Positions 1 to 9,208 of a DNA stretch of 64,000 nucleotides are shown here, piece by piece. The position numbers and the translations under genes were made by a program. The stretch's first letter is position 1. Every line of letters begins with the position of its first letter. This DNA is from Cnuella takakiae (GTDB lineage: Bacteria > Bacteroidota > Bacteroidia > Chitinophagales > Chitinophagaceae): positions 2,648,717-2,712,716 of the forward strand of contig NZ_MTFE01000010.1 in NCBI RefSeq assembly GCF_001953305.1. Direction: 5' to 3'. Below the pieces are notes generated by a model. The model had not been told where the DNA came from, ran no database searches, and was given only the letters and a program-made list of their open reading frames with translations.

Positions 1-130
1 ACACCTTAAAACATTTAGAAATAAAAATAGGTTAGCAAATTCAGTTCTAAAAGAGGTACTGAAATGCATTGTAGCAACAGGAATGTTCTTAACCGGTAAA
101 AGATATGTCCGAAATACAAACAAGATCAAA
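1..130. other. No gene seen at left edge
   Basis: This AT-rich stretch lies downstream of the 3' end of ribF, which is on the minus strand. I see no open frame with a plausible start, no RNA gene and no clear hairpin. It may be the end of an intergenic region cut by the window edge. Confidence 0.5.
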
Positions 131-1066
131 CTAACCAACCAATCCTCCAAGCACCCTCAAACTATTTTCCTTATCCAATAACAACTGTGCTTTCAATGCC
201 TCCAGGTCGGGGTAGCGTTCCTGTCCACGGAGGTATTGGTGTACATGAATGGTGAGGGCAGCGCCATAAATTTCTTCATCAAAGTCAAACAGGTTTACTT
301 CAACACGCTCATCAAGGCCGTTTACGGTAGGCCGTTTGCCGATGCTGAGCATACCTTTCAGAATACGGCCATCCAAAATAGCTGTTACGGCATACACACC
401 AACACTCAATTGAATTTTATCAGGATCGGTATACTGCAGGTTGGCTGTTGGATAACCCAGGGTACGTCCCAGCTTGTCGCCATGCACTACCAGGCCGGAA
501 AAGAAAAAAGGATAGCCCAATAGCTTATTGGCTGTTGCCACATCGCCGCAAAGCAGGGCCTTGCGCACCTTGGTAGAAGAAATTTCAACGGCATCCAGCA
601 CGTGTTGTGGTATTTCGATCAGTTTATACCCGTAGGTGGCTGCACGATCTTCCAGTAGTTTAAAATTGCCTTGCCTGCCTTTTCCAAAATGATGGTCGTA
701 GCCGATGATGATGGTATGCGGCTGAAAGCGGGCAATCAGGAATTGGGAAACATAGGCTTCCGCATCCAGTGCGGCAAAGGCTTCATTGAAAGGCACTACC
801 ACCAGGTGGTCGATGCCCTGCGTTTCCAGCAGTGCTGTTTTTTCTGCAAGGGTGTTGATCAGTTGCAGGGGCACATCGGGGTACACCACTTTGCGCGGGT
901 GGGGGTGAAAAGTGATGATCACCGTTTCGCCGTCAATGGCTGCTGCTTCGGCTTTAAGGGCAGCAATAATCTGGCGGTGCCCGGCATGTACGCCATCAAA
1001 GGTACCGATGGTGATGACGGCATTTCGAAATGGTGGTAGCGCATCGATGGAATGGTGGACCTGCAT
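131..1066 (-). CDS. ribF: Bifunctional riboflavin kinase / FAD synthetase
   Basis: The product should phosphorylate riboflavin to FMN and adenylylate FMN to FAD in the cytoplasm. The 311 residues match the usual length of bacterial RibF. The N-terminal nucleotidyltransferase half shows GTFDGVHAGH (about residues 21-30, the HxGH-type motif) and ISSTKVRKA (162-170). The C-terminal riboflavin kinase half begins with GRTLGYPTANL (200-210) and continues with SIGKRPT (241-247). The start at 1066 gives the typical short N-terminus before the first strand. It is divergent from purM, and the 250 bp between them hold a degenerate palindromic repeat. No FMN riboswitch is apparent. Confidence 0.96.
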   Translation of the reverse strand: MQVHHSIDALPPFRNAVITIGTFDGVHAGHRQIIAALKAEAAAIDGETVIITFHPHPRKVVYPDVPLQLINTLAEKTALLETQGIDHLVVVPFNEAFAALDAEAYVSQFLIARFQPHTIIIGYDHHFGKGRQGNFKLLEDRAATYGYKLIEIPQHVLDAVEISSTKVRKALLCGDVATANKLLGYPFFFSGLVVHGDKLGRTLGYPTANLQYTDPDKIQLSVGVYAVTAILDGRILKGMLSIGKRPTVNGLDERVEVNLFDFDEEIYGAALTIHVHQYLRGQERYPDLEALKAQLLLDKENSLRVLGGLVG

Positions 1067-1104
1067 AGTTGGGTTGCGAAGATAAGCAAGAGCCGACGGT
1101 TTGG

Positions 1105-1255
1105 AGACAAAGGAGAGGAGGGACTACGGACGACGGACTTGACCATGGACGACAGACGACGGACAACGGACGACTAGGGACAACACAAAGTAAAAGTGGT
1201 TTGCCTTTTCGACTGTTGTCTGTCGTCTGTAGTCCGTCGTCCGCCAACTTCAACC
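1105..1255. repeat. GACGACGGAC-rich imperfect inverted repeat
   Basis: The ribF-purM intergenic region contains tandem variants of GGACGACGGAC and GACGACAGACGACGG on the left side. Their near-reverse-complements (TGTCGTCTGTAGTCCGTC and similar) lie on the right side around 1222-1252. The transcript could fold into a long imperfect hairpin. The 23-bp palindrome at 17579-17636 uses related ACAGACnACAGAC words, so both may belong to one dispersed intergenic repeat family. Function unknown. Confidence 0.55.
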
Positions 1256-1316
1256 TGCCAACCCTCCCTGATGTGTTGGTCAATACCATAACTTAGCGCC
1301 CTGAAATTAACCGCAC

Positions 1317-2504
1317 ATGTCGTTATACAGCCAGCGGGGCGTAAGCGCCCAGAAAGAAGAAGTACACGCCGCCACCAAAAACCTGGACAAAGGTTTATAC
1401 CCCAGGGCCTTTTGTAAAGTGTACCCCGACGTGCTGGGCGGTGATGCGGCTTACGTAAACGTAATGCATGCCGATGGCGCCGGCACCAAGAGCATCCTGG
1501 CCTACCTGTACTGGAAAGAAACGGGTGACCTCAGCGTGTGGAAGGGCATTGCTCAGGACGCCATCGTGATGAACACCGACGACCTGCTTTGTATCGGTAT
1601 TACCGACAAACTACTTTACTCTTCTTCCATCGACCGCAACAAGGCCCGCATTCCCGGTGATGTGCTGCAGGCCCTCATTGAAGGCTCTCAGGAGTTCTTC
1701 GATACCCTGCAGCAGCATGGCGTAGACATCACTTTTATGGGTGGCGAAACCGCCGACGTGGGCGATGTGGTGCGCACCGTGGCCGTAAACGGCACCATGG
1801 CGGCACGCTGGCCCAAGGCCAAACTGGTCACCAACGAAGGCATAGCTCCCGGCAATGTGATTGTGGGTTTTGCTTCTTACGGCCAGGCGGTGTACGAAAC
1901 GGAATACAACAGCGGCCTGGGCTCCAATGGACTGACTTCGGCTCGCCATGATGTGCTGGCAAAGAAATACAAGCACGAATACCCCGAATCGCTGGACGAC
2001 CTGCTGGCAGATGAAGTATCCTATGTCGGTTCGCTGGGTATGACGGACAAGGTGACCGTCAACTACCGCGGAGCAAGTTTTGAAACGCCGGTGGGCAAGC
2101 TGTTGCTGTCACCCACCCGCACCTATGCGCCGCTGGTAAAACGCATTTTGTCCGAGCAGTTTGATGCCGTAAAAGGTATGATCCACTGCAGCGGTGGGGG
2201 CCAAACCAAGTGCATGAAATACATGCCGGAGAATGTGCGTGTCATCAAAGACAACTTGTTTGCTGCACCTGAAATATTCCGCATGATCCAGCAATCAAGC
2301 GGTGCCGACAACCGCGAGATGTACCAGGTATTCAACATGGGTTGCCGCCTCGAAATCTATACCGATGAAGCATCGGCGGCACAAATGATTGCCACCGCCA
2401 CCGAACTGGGCATCGAAGCCCAAATTATAGGCAGGGTAGAAGCAGGGGAAGGACAAAGCCTTGTGTTAACCTCTGGAGGCGAAACCATTGAGTACAGGTT
2501 CTAA
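1317..2504 (+). CDS. purM: Phosphoribosylformylglycinamidine cyclo-ligase (AIR synthetase)
   Basis: The predicted enzyme closes the imidazole ring of AIR in purine synthesis, using ATP and FGAM. The 395-residue protein has the AIR-synthase fold with MHADGAGTKS (about residues 50-59) and the metal/ATP-binding sequences MNTDDLLCIG and FMGGETADVGD. It is longer than the roughly 345-residue E. coli PurM and resembles the Bacteroidota version, which lacks the usual N-terminal YKDAGVD motif. The ATG at 1317 directly precedes MSLYSQRGVSA, and no in-frame start further upstream is convincing. A bidirectional terminator at 2618-2661 closes the unit. Confidence 0.93.
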   Translation: MSLYSQRGVSAQKEEVHAATKNLDKGLYPRAFCKVYPDVLGGDAAYVNVMHADGAGTKSILAYLYWKETGDLSVWKGIAQDAIVMNTDDLLCIGITDKLLYSSSIDRNKARIPGDVLQALIEGSQEFFDTLQQHGVDITFMGGETADVGDVVRTVAVNGTMAARWPKAKLVTNEGIAPGNVIVGFASYGQAVYETEYNSGLGSNGLTSARHDVLAKKYKHEYPESLDDLLADEVSYVGSLGMTDKVTVNYRGASFETPVGKLLLSPTRTYAPLVKRILSEQFDAVKGMIHCSGGGQTKCMKYMPENVRVIKDNLFAAPEIFRMIQQSSGADNREMYQVFNMGCRLEIYTDEASAAQMIATATELGIEAQIIGRVEAGEGQSLVLTSGGETIEYRF

Positions 2505-2617
2505 TGTTGGTTTAGACAACGGACCTATGACGACAGACCACTTCAATAACCCAATAGGTCTTCCATCATCATTAGTTCATTAAGAGCCACCTTAAGCCGA
2601 TATGTAAACAAACAGGC

Positions 2618-2661
2618 AATAATGAAAAAGCCGGAAGGGTGCTTCCGGCTTTTTCATTATT
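2618..2661. terminator. Bidirectional terminator between purM and the M56 peptidase gene
   Basis: A perfect 20-bp stem (2618-2637 with 2642-2661) has a 4-nt loop GGTG, with A- and T-runs at the stem ends. The stem covers the stop codon of the minus-strand M56 gene. It is placed to terminate both convergent genes. Confidence 0.85.
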
Positions 2662-4219
2662 GTTTTTTGGTAATAATCTCAATGACCCCGTACTTTCCTT
2701 TTTCTCCGTATTTGTCCGTTGCTGTTTGATCTTTCAGCACATTCATACTGGAGATATTTTCTGGCTTAACGGGAAAAGAGGCTTCGGGGTAATCGCCCAT
2801 GGTACCCATTTCTTTACCGTCAATTACCAGCAGCGCTTTGCTGGAATCATCTTTAATCTTCCCCTTTTCCGCCAAAGGCTGTTTGGTTCCCGGGCCCCGG
2901 TTGGTTTGTGAAGCATCAAGATGCGGCTCTTTGCTTTTTGCAAGGGTTGTTATTTCAATCACCCCATTTTTGCCTTCCTGGCCATAACGTTTTACAGCCT
3001 CCTCATTTTTCCAAACATTGACGGAAGCAATCTCCTGCGGCTTTACCATATTTTCCAACTTCTGTGTAGCCGACAGGGTACCCAGCAGTTTTCCATCTAC
3101 TACCACCAGGGCAGTTGCGGGCATAGGTGGTGGTGGAGGCGGAGGTGTTAGAATGCCTTTCTCCCTGGCTTCCTGCTCCGTAAAGTTTTCTTCTTTTCCG
3201 TCTTTATAAGTGATGGAAATGCGGTTGATATTGTCCTTCTTGGTCACGCGTACTTCTTTGATGTTGTCGGCATTGCGTGCAGGTACCGTATCCGAAGTGT
3301 TGGATAACCCTTTGGTGGGCAAAGCCGCTGTTTGTTGAACCGAAGCTGCAGCCTGCTTTTGGGCAACAAGCATCAAAATGAGGGCTGCAACAGGAAGCGC
3401 CAGCAGTCGGCCTACATAGGCATTTCGGGGTGTTTGCAAGGTTTTGTGGAGCATAGACAATCGTCGTTTTATGGGTTGTTGAAAAAATGGGTTGATCAGG
3501 GAAGGGTATGTATTGCCATATACCGTTTGCAGGATCATGCGGGCCAGTGCCCCGGCATCGCTGTTGCGGGCGGCATTCTGGTCGGCAACAAACTCGTGAA
3601 TCAGTTGCAGCTCGCGGCGGATAATCCAAAAGAACGGGTTGATCCAGCAAAGGGAAAGCACCAATTGCAACACCAGTTTATCTACCGAATGTTTGGCCTT
3701 GATGTGCGCCAACTCGTGCCGGAAAATGGCGGCACCCTCCGGAGTATCCAGGTCAATATCCTCTCGCCAGAACAGGCGCTTGAAATAGGAGAAGGGCGCC
3801 ATCGCATGGGTGGTGAGGTAAACTTGTACTCCCTTGTACCGGATCGCTTTTTCCTGTTGCATCAGCCTGCTCATTTTCCAGACTCCCTTTAATACAGCAA
3901 AAAGGAAAAGGAGGGTTGTAAGCGCATAAGCACAAAACAGAAGGGTTGACAAATCCGGCGTTGTTTCAGGCTTTAAAGCTGCCTGCTGGTTGCCTCCGGC
4001 AAAAAGCAACTGCCAATTGCCGGAACTGGTTGGGGCACCCTCCGGTAAAAATGCAGGCAGGGAAACCAGCGGGAAGAGGAGGGATGCGGCCACACTACCC
4101 AGCAAATAAAAACGGTTGTACTGGTGAAACACCTGGTTGCGCAGCCACAGGTAATAATAACCATATAGCAGGCCTGAGCAAAGGCTAACCTTTAAGAGGT
4201 AGAGGGCTAAGGTAATCAT
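2657..4219 (-). CDS. BlaR1/MecR1-type M56 membrane metallopeptidase with two C-terminal plug-like repeats
   Basis: This 520-residue membrane protein probably senses an envelope signal and cleaves or inactivates the BlaI-type repressor encoded just upstream. N-terminal membrane segments lie near residues 3-25, 35-58 and 92-112. The zinc motif HELAH is at 168-172 and the third-ligand region HEFVAD near 208-213. A further membrane segment follows near 268-284. The C-terminus, presumably periplasmic, carries a Pro-rich stretch and two copies of a module of about 60 residues: a VVDGK or VIDGK strand, then a GxxGVIEITT or GxYGVIEIIT strand. These resemble TonB-receptor plug domains rather than the beta-lactam-binding domain of BlaR1. 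Its start overlaps the repressor stop by 4 nt, so the genes are translationally coupled. Confidence 0.88.
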   Translation of the reverse strand: MITLALYLLKVSLCSGLLYGYYYLWLRNQVFHQYNRFYLLGSVAASLLFPLVSLPAFLPEGAPTSSGNWQLLFAGGNQQAALKPETTPDLSTLLFCAYALTTLLFLFAVLKGVWKMSRLMQQEKAIRYKGVQVYLTTHAMAPFSYFKRLFWREDIDLDTPEGAAIFRHELAHIKAKHSVDKLVLQLVLSLCWINPFFWIIRRELQLIHEFVADQNAARNSDAGALARMILQTVYGNTYPSLINPFFQQPIKRRLSMLHKTLQTPRNAYVGRLLALPVAALILMLVAQKQAAASVQQTAALPTKGLSNTSDTVPARNADNIKEVRVTKKDNINRISITYKDGKEENFTEQEAREKGILTPPPPPPPMPATALVVVDGKLLGTLSATQKLENMVKPQEIASVNVWKNEEAVKRYGQEGKNGVIEITTLAKSKEPHLDASQTNRGPGTKQPLAEKGKIKDDSSKALLVIDGKEMGTMGDYPEASFPVKPENISSMNVLKDQTATDKYGEKGKYGVIEIITKKQ

Positions 4220-4578
4220 GGCTGCTTTTTTTTGAGTTCCGTTAACAGGGCTTCCAGTTCTTCTACGCTCAGGTTGTTTTCCTTCACCATAAATGAAACA
4301 GCGTCTGAGAAAGACCCGCTGAAAAAAGAGCTTACCAGCGACCCGATGGAAGATTTCGAATAAGTATCCTTGCTGATGAGCGGGAAGTACTGGTATTGGC
4401 GGCCATACTGGTTGGTGCCTACAAAGCCTTTTTCTACCAATATTTTCAGGATGGTGGAAACGGTATTCTGGTGTGGCTTGGGTGGCTTGATGGCATCCAT
4501 GATGTCGCGGATAAAGCCTTCACCCAGGCTCCAAAGTACCTGCATGACCTGTTCTTCTGCCTTGGTTAATGTTTTCAT
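4216..4578 (-). CDS. BlaI/MecI/CopY-family transcriptional repressor
   Basis: This is a winged-helix repressor of about 120 residues. The N-terminal half (LTKAEEQVMQVLW) is characteristic of BlaI/MecI DNA-binding domains, and the C-terminal helices should dimerise. I chose the ATG at 4578 (MKTLTKAEEQ) over the upstream in-frame ATG at 4596, because family members begin right at this point. It forms an operon with the M56 peptidase. A perfect dyad at 4602-4643 directly upstream is the likely autoregulatory operator. The target signal is unknown; no beta-lactamase gene is nearby. Confidence 0.92.
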   Translation of the reverse strand: MKTLTKAEEQVMQVLWSLGEGFIRDIMDAIKPPKPHQNTVSTILKILVEKGFVGTNQYGRQYQYFPLISKDTYSKSSIGSLVSSFFSGSFSDAVSFMVKENNLSVEELEALLTELKKKQP

Positions 4579-4601
4579 GATCGAGGTTCTGATCATGAAT
4601 G

Positions 4602-4643
4602 TATAACTAATTATTTAGTCGAACAACTAAATAATTAGTTATA
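4602..4643 (-). promoter_or_regulatory. Predicted BlaI-type double operator
   Basis: Two 18-bp arms (4602-4619 and 4626-4643) are perfect reverse complements separated by 6 bp. Each arm is itself nearly palindromic around AACTAA..TTAGTT, so the site can be read as two tandem operator dyads. It lies just upstream of the repressor start. BlaI/MecI repressors are known to bind paired dyads in their own promoters, so autoregulation is the natural reading. Confidence 0.8.
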
Positions 4644-4678
4644 GGGAAAAGTTTTTATAAAGATTTGTGGCAGTGGTA

Positions 4679-7072
4679 TTATGCAGGCAGCAGGATGGTA
4701 AAAACGGCACCTTCGCCCTTGTTGCTGCTGGCCTGTATGGAGCCGCCGTGCCGTTCGGCAATTTTCTGGCAAAGGGCCAGGCCCAAACCGGTGCCTTCAT
4801 ACTGGTCCTTCGAATGCAGGCGGGTAAAAGTCGTGAAGATCCTTTCGGCATACGCCGGGTCGAAACCGATGCCATTGTCGGTTACTTTTATTTTAAAGAA
4901 CGACTTAGCATTGACCATTACAGCCTCCGAGTGGATACGGATATGCGGCGGAACTTCAGGTCTGGAAAACTTGAGCGAGTTGTTTACCAGGTTATAAAAA
5001 AGTTGGTACAGCAATACCCTTGCGCCCTGCAGGGTAGGCAGGGGCTCTATTTCCAGAACCGCGGTTTTTTGCTGGAGCAAAACCTCGAGGTCAGATTCAA
5101 TATTGCCAAGTATTTCGTTGAGGTTTACTTCCTCCACTGGTTCTTCATTTCCCGAAAGGGTAGAGTATTTAAGTACGCCGTCAATCATGCTGATCATGCG
5201 GCTTGCGGCACTTTGTATTTTGTCGAGGTACTGGATACTGCGGTCCTCCAGTTTTCCTTCCAGTTCCGATTGCAGCCTGCTGGTGAAGGTCTTGATCTTC
5301 CGCACGGGCTCTTTGAGGTCATGGGAGGCTACATGTGCAAACTGCTGGAGGTCGGCGTTTGACCTTTTTAGTTCTTGGTTAAGCGCCTCCAACTGCAAGG
5401 CTGCTTTACGCTGGCCGGTGATATTGGTAATGGTAACGGTGGCGCCTTCGCCCAGCCGGTCGGCCACTACATCAAAATACAGGGGACCATTGGGATGAAA
5501 AACGGTAATGGGGAAATGGCCGTCTTCGTTGTAATCTACGAAGCGAACCAATTGCGTAAAGGCGCCATTATGAGCAGCATCAGGAAAAGTTTCCAGCATG
5601 GTTTTGCCAATGATGCCAGCGGCGCTTTGGCCTAGGTCTTTGGTTACCATATCGTTAATAAATGTGATCCGGAAATCGGTAATAATGCCTGCCTTGTTGC
5701 GGATGGGTTGGTAGGTAATAATCCCGTTTTGGGTTCGGTTGAGCACCGACTTCAGGAAAGCCTGCGACTGCTCCAGTTCACCTGTGCGCTGGGCCACCTG
5801 TTGTTCCAGGTTTTCGGCCAGGTTCCGGTATTGGGCCTCGCTTTGCCTTACCTTTTCTTCTGCAGCCTTACGCTGGCTAAGGTCCTGAATGACGGATATA
5901 AAATACTGTGGGGCACCGGCTTCATCACGTACCAGCGAAACAGTTAGGTTTACCCATATGGTTTCGCCATCTTCCCGTATATACCGCTTTTCCAGGTTAT
6001 AACTTTCCTTGTCGCCATCCAGCACCTGCTGCACCAGTTCCAGGTCCAACTTTAGGTCTTCGGGGTGGGTAATATCCTGGAAGCCATGCTCCAGCAATTT
6101 TTCGCGGCTATGGCCTACAATAACACAAAACCGTTCGTTTACCAGCAGCAGTTTGCCATCGGGTGCCACGTGGGCAATGCCCGCCTGGGCATTCTCAAAA
6201 GTGCTGCGAAAGCGCTTTTCGCTTGCATCAATCGACTGCTGGTAGCGATGCTGGTAGGTAATATCGCGGGAAACAGAAATGATCTCGGTGATGCCGCCCT
6301 GGGTGTTATGCACGGGTGAAACCACCACATCCCACCATTTGGGGGTGCCTTTTGCCGTGGGGCAAAAAGCCTGGAACTGGGTTGACTGTCCTTTCAACGC
6401 TTTAGCTACAGATGCTTTTATGGTATCGCGGCTTTCTTCGGGCCAGAGGTCCCACCAGTACTGGCTTGCTACCTGGCAGAAATCGTCCAGTTCCATCAGG
6501 CAAAGACCCTGGTGGCTCATCGATATCATGCGGCCTTCGGTGTCGATGATCTTGATACAGTCGGGACTGCTTTCCAGTATGGTACGATTGAATTCTTCTT
6601 TTTCCTCGGCTATCCTTCTTGCTTTTACCTGTTCGGTGATGTCGTAACCGGGTGCCATGATGCCCGTAATGGCTCCCGCTGCATTGCGGATGGGCGTATA
6701 AATGATCTTAAAAAACCTTTCCTGTTGCGCCCCGTTGTTTTCTACCAGGTAGGATACTTCCTCCCGCACCTGGGCCAGGCCCGTGCGGTATACTTCGTGG
6801 TACAGGTTTTCCAGTCCGGTATTTTGGAGGTGGGCAAATACTTCGAAATAAGGCTTATTCAGTACCTCTTCAGCGCTTTTGTTCCAAATCTGCAGCAGTG
6901 CGGGGTTGGCAAATTCAATAATGAAATCATCGCCTCCAAACACGGCAAGGGGCGAAGGCATCTGGGCAAGCAAATGGTACTCGGCAGTAGCTGCCAATAG
7001 GCTTTGCGGCGCAGTAGCTGCCTGTTCGGTACCAAAAAAAGCTGCTTTGTTTGTCATAAAATCCTGCGGCAA
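4679..7072 (-). CDS. Multi-PAS sensor histidine kinase
   Basis: This 797-residue kinase has no obvious membrane segment and is probably cytoplasmic. About four PAS/PAC units fill residues 30-560, with typical linkers such as DITEQVKARR and DLSQRKAAEEK. A coiled coil (LNQELKRSNADLQQF) leads into the HisKA box ASHDLKEP, with the phospho-acceptor His near residue 580. The HATPase domain shows NLVNNSLKFS (N box), DNGIGF (G1), FTTFTRLH (F box) and GTGLGLALC (G2). No response regulator is adjacent, so it is an orphan. An alternative start 15 nt downstream (MTNKAAFF) is possible. Confidence 0.93.
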   Translation of the reverse strand: MPQDFMTNKAAFFGTEQAATAPQSLLAATAEYHLLAQMPSPLAVFGGDDFIIEFANPALLQIWNKSAEEVLNKPYFEVFAHLQNTGLENLYHEVYRTGLAQVREEVSYLVENNGAQQERFFKIIYTPIRNAAGAITGIMAPGYDITEQVKARRIAEEKEEFNRTILESSPDCIKIIDTEGRMISMSHQGLCLMELDDFCQVASQYWWDLWPEESRDTIKASVAKALKGQSTQFQAFCPTAKGTPKWWDVVVSPVHNTQGGITEIISVSRDITYQHRYQQSIDASEKRFRSTFENAQAGIAHVAPDGKLLLVNERFCVIVGHSREKLLEHGFQDITHPEDLKLDLELVQQVLDGDKESYNLEKRYIREDGETIWVNLTVSLVRDEAGAPQYFISVIQDLSQRKAAEEKVRQSEAQYRNLAENLEQQVAQRTGELEQSQAFLKSVLNRTQNGIITYQPIRNKAGIITDFRITFINDMVTKDLGQSAAGIIGKTMLETFPDAAHNGAFTQLVRFVDYNEDGHFPITVFHPNGPLYFDVVADRLGEGATVTITNITGQRKAALQLEALNQELKRSNADLQQFAHVASHDLKEPVRKIKTFTSRLQSELEGKLEDRSIQYLDKIQSAASRMISMIDGVLKYSTLSGNEEPVEEVNLNEILGNIESDLEVLLQQKTAVLEIEPLPTLQGARVLLYQLFYNLVNNSLKFSRPEVPPHIRIHSEAVMVNAKSFFKIKVTDNGIGFDPAYAERIFTTFTRLHSKDQYEGTGLGLALCQKIAERHGGSIQASSNKGEGAVFTILLPA

Positions 7073-7313
7073 AGGTCGGAAAGGAAACCATCTCTTTTTA
7101 CAAAAGGAGGGAACTTACGGGTAATTGTCGGTGAAAAGCACCATTGTGACGTTTGGGTATTTTTGGTTGGAGGCGGACTTAAGCATTTCCACCATTTTGC
7201 CAAACCGGGTGTGCCGGCACGGCATATGGCAGTGTTTTAATGGGTTAAGCCCCGGCTTTTTAACGGCCGTTTACCGCATTCTTGTCTTATTTTGCAGCCT
7301 TCAATATAGGCGC

Positions 7314-8003
7314 ATGTCAGAACCCATTATCGATATAAAGAACGCAAAGATTTTTCAAGGGGAAAACCTGGTGTTGCAGGAGGTAGACCTGCAGGTGCAT
7401 AAAGGCGAGTTTGTATACCTGGTAGGTAAAACAGGTACGGGTAAATCGAGCCTGCTGAAAACCCTCTATGGCGAACTACCCCTTAAAGAGGGCCAGGCAA
7501 CTGTTGCGGGTTATAACCTGCGCGACCTTACCTGGAAAACCGTTCCTTACCTGCGCCGCACCCTGGGTGTTGTTTTCCAGGATTTCCAACTCCTTACCGA
7601 CCGCAACGTAAACGATAACCTCAAGTTTGTATTGAAGGCCACGGGCTGGAAGGACGAAAAGCTGATGTCGGAAAAGATTGCCGATGTATTGGAAAAGGTA
7701 GGCCTTAAATCAAAGGGGTTTAAATACCCGTTTGAACTGAGTGGCGGTGAGCAGCAGCGTATTGATATTGCCAGGGCCCTGCTCAATTCTCCCAAACTGA
7801 TCCTGGCCGATGAACCTACCGGTAACCTCGACCCCGAAACTTCGGACGAGATCATGAACCTCCTGTTCCATATCTCCCGCGATTTTGGCGCCGCCATCGT
7901 AATGGCTACCCACGATTATATGGTGATCCGGAAATTCCCGGCCCGCGTGGTACGTACCGAAGCCGGCAAGGTGCTGGACAATGCCAGTATTTCGATGTTC
8001 TAA
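7314..8003 (+). CDS. ftsE: FtsE-like cell-division ABC transporter ATPase
   Basis: The 229-residue ATPase would pair with FtsX to control peptidoglycan hydrolases at the septum. The Walker A motif GKTGTGKSS is at residues 38-46, the signature LSGGEQQR near 143-150, and Walker B LILADEPTGNLDP follows, a combination typical of FtsE and the LolD/MacB group. The ATG at 7314 (MSEPIIDIKN) fits the family; the open frame extends upstream to 7125, but that part does not look coding. No ftsX gene is adjacent, which is common in Bacteroidota. A terminator follows at 8027-8062. Confidence 0.85.
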   Translation: MSEPIIDIKNAKIFQGENLVLQEVDLQVHKGEFVYLVGKTGTGKSSLLKTLYGELPLKEGQATVAGYNLRDLTWKTVPYLRRTLGVVFQDFQLLTDRNVNDNLKFVLKATGWKDEKLMSEKIADVLEKVGLKSKGFKYPFELSGGEQQRIDIARALLNSPKLILADEPTGNLDPETSDEIMNLLFHISRDFGAAIVMATHDYMVIRKFPARVVRTEAGKVLDNASISMF

Positions 8004-8026
8004 AAATTAGAATAAATGGTTGAAGG

Positions 8027-8062
8027 GCGGTCCCGTGTAAAAGCGGGGCCGCTTTCTTGTTT
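8027..8062 (+). terminator. Rho-independent terminator after ftsE
   Basis: GCGGTCCCG (8027-8035) pairs with CGGGGCCGC (8044-8052) with one G-T pair, and a T-rich tail TTTCTTGTTTTT follows on the plus strand. Confidence 0.75.
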
Positions 8063-8089
8063 TTAGATTCAAAAAACAATGCTTCTTGC

Positions 8090-9208
8090 TTAAAAAAGCA
8101 TTGTTGCCAGTTTTTGGGCATTTACGGCAGTGTCATATTGCGCCAGCCATTGTGCTCTTTCCTTTATTTCCCTGGGCCCAAAAGGTTGTTGCATCAGGGC
8201 TCCAATCTGTTGTTTAAAAGCAGCCACATCTTCTGCAAGGTGTACTGCTTCCTGCAGGCCACTACCCGATACGGCTGCGGCATTGGCCACCACATGGCGC
8301 CCCCGGAAAAGGGCATGCAACAGCTTAAGTTTGACACCCGAAGGATGGAGTGCAGGCACGAGGTTTACCTGCGCCTTGCCAATCAACTGTTCCAGGTATG
8401 CTTCCGTTGGGTTGGCAATGATGGTGCAATTATGGTCGGCCTCCATTTCCGATACCAGGCCCTTGGGTGGGTTCCTGCCTGCAACAACCAGGTGGGCTGC
8501 GCCGTCTTCAAAAACATTATTCGCCAGCCACTTTGCCGTGGTGGCGTTGGCTGCCACAGAAAGGTCGCCATGGTATAAACAGTAAGGCTCGGCATAACTC
8601 CGGAATTGTGCCTGTTGCCAGGGCGTAAAAGCGGGTACCCACTGCACGCCATTCCAACCCATCCTGTTGGTAAAATATTCCTGTTCGGCAGCGGAGATGG
8701 CCGCAACCTTCAGTTGGTGGGAGAGCTTTTGCTGGTAGCGGTCCAAACGGTTGGCCTCGGTAGTATAGTAAAGGTTGCGCACGGGGTTGATCTCGCTATG
8801 CGCCAGTTGGCGGTAATAGGCGGCTTCGTTGTTGTGGAGCCGTAATACCAGGCTCCGGTCCTTTGCCAGGTAGGGTAGGATGCCGGTGCAATGAATGCCT
8901 TCCACCAGCATGGGATCCTGGTCCTCATTCAACCGGCTAATCAAATCCTTGTTGATGCGCGAGGAAACTATATAGGGTAGGGAAGAGGCCAAGCATTGCC
9001 TATAGCTTTTACGTGGGTAAGCGTAAATGGCTGCGCAAAAAGGTTCCAGTCCCGCATGGCCCCTGCCTTCCTGGTATTGGAAATAATGCAGTTTGATGGA
9101 AAGTCCCAATGCTGCCAGTGCTTTCACTTTTGCATAAACATCTACCACCCCGCCATAATCGGCAGGGGCAGGCGCATTGAAACAAACGATATGGATAGAA
9201 TCAGCCAA
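8090..9208 (-). CDS. Glycosyltransferase, family-1/GT-B like
   Basis: This 372-residue protein looks like a GT-B glycosyltransferase. An N-terminal Rossmann half starts with IHIVCFNAPAPADYGG, where the GG loop is usual for nucleotide-sugar enzymes. A C-terminal half has PTEAYLEQLIGKAQVNLVP and HPSGVKLKLL, the region where related enzymes bind the donor. It is the last gene of a three-gene operon and overlaps the preceding glycosyltransferase by 8 nt. The acceptor is unknown; a cell-surface polysaccharide is a guess from the pairing with a Gfo/Idh enzyme. Confidence 0.78.
   Translation of the reverse strand: MADSIHIVCFNAPAPADYGGVVDVYAKVKALAALGLSIKLHYFQYQEGRGHAGLEPFCAAIYAYPRKSYRQCLASSLPYIVSSRINKDLISRLNEDQDPMLVEGIHCTGILPYLAKDRSLVLRLHNNEAAYYRQLAHSEINPVRNLYYTTEANRLDRYQQKLSHQLKVAAISAAEQEYFTNRMGWNGVQWVPAFTPWQQAQFRSYAEPYCLYHGDLSVAANATTAKWLANNVFEDGAAHLVVAGRNPPKGLVSEMEADHNCTIIANPTEAYLEQLIGKAQVNLVPALHPSGVKLKLLHALFRGRHVVANAAAVSGSGLQEAVHLAEDVAAFKQQIGALMQQPFGPREIKERAQWLAQYDTAVNAQKLATMLF

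Noticed and set aside
4576-4597. CATGATC/GATCATG inverted repeat at the repressor start as operator
   Set aside because: Short and inside the possible coding start; the perfect 18-bp dyad just upstream is a far better operator.
7125-7313. N-terminal extension of FtsE
   Set aside because: The open frame runs upstream, but FtsE proteins start at the MSEPI-like position and the extension has no coding character.
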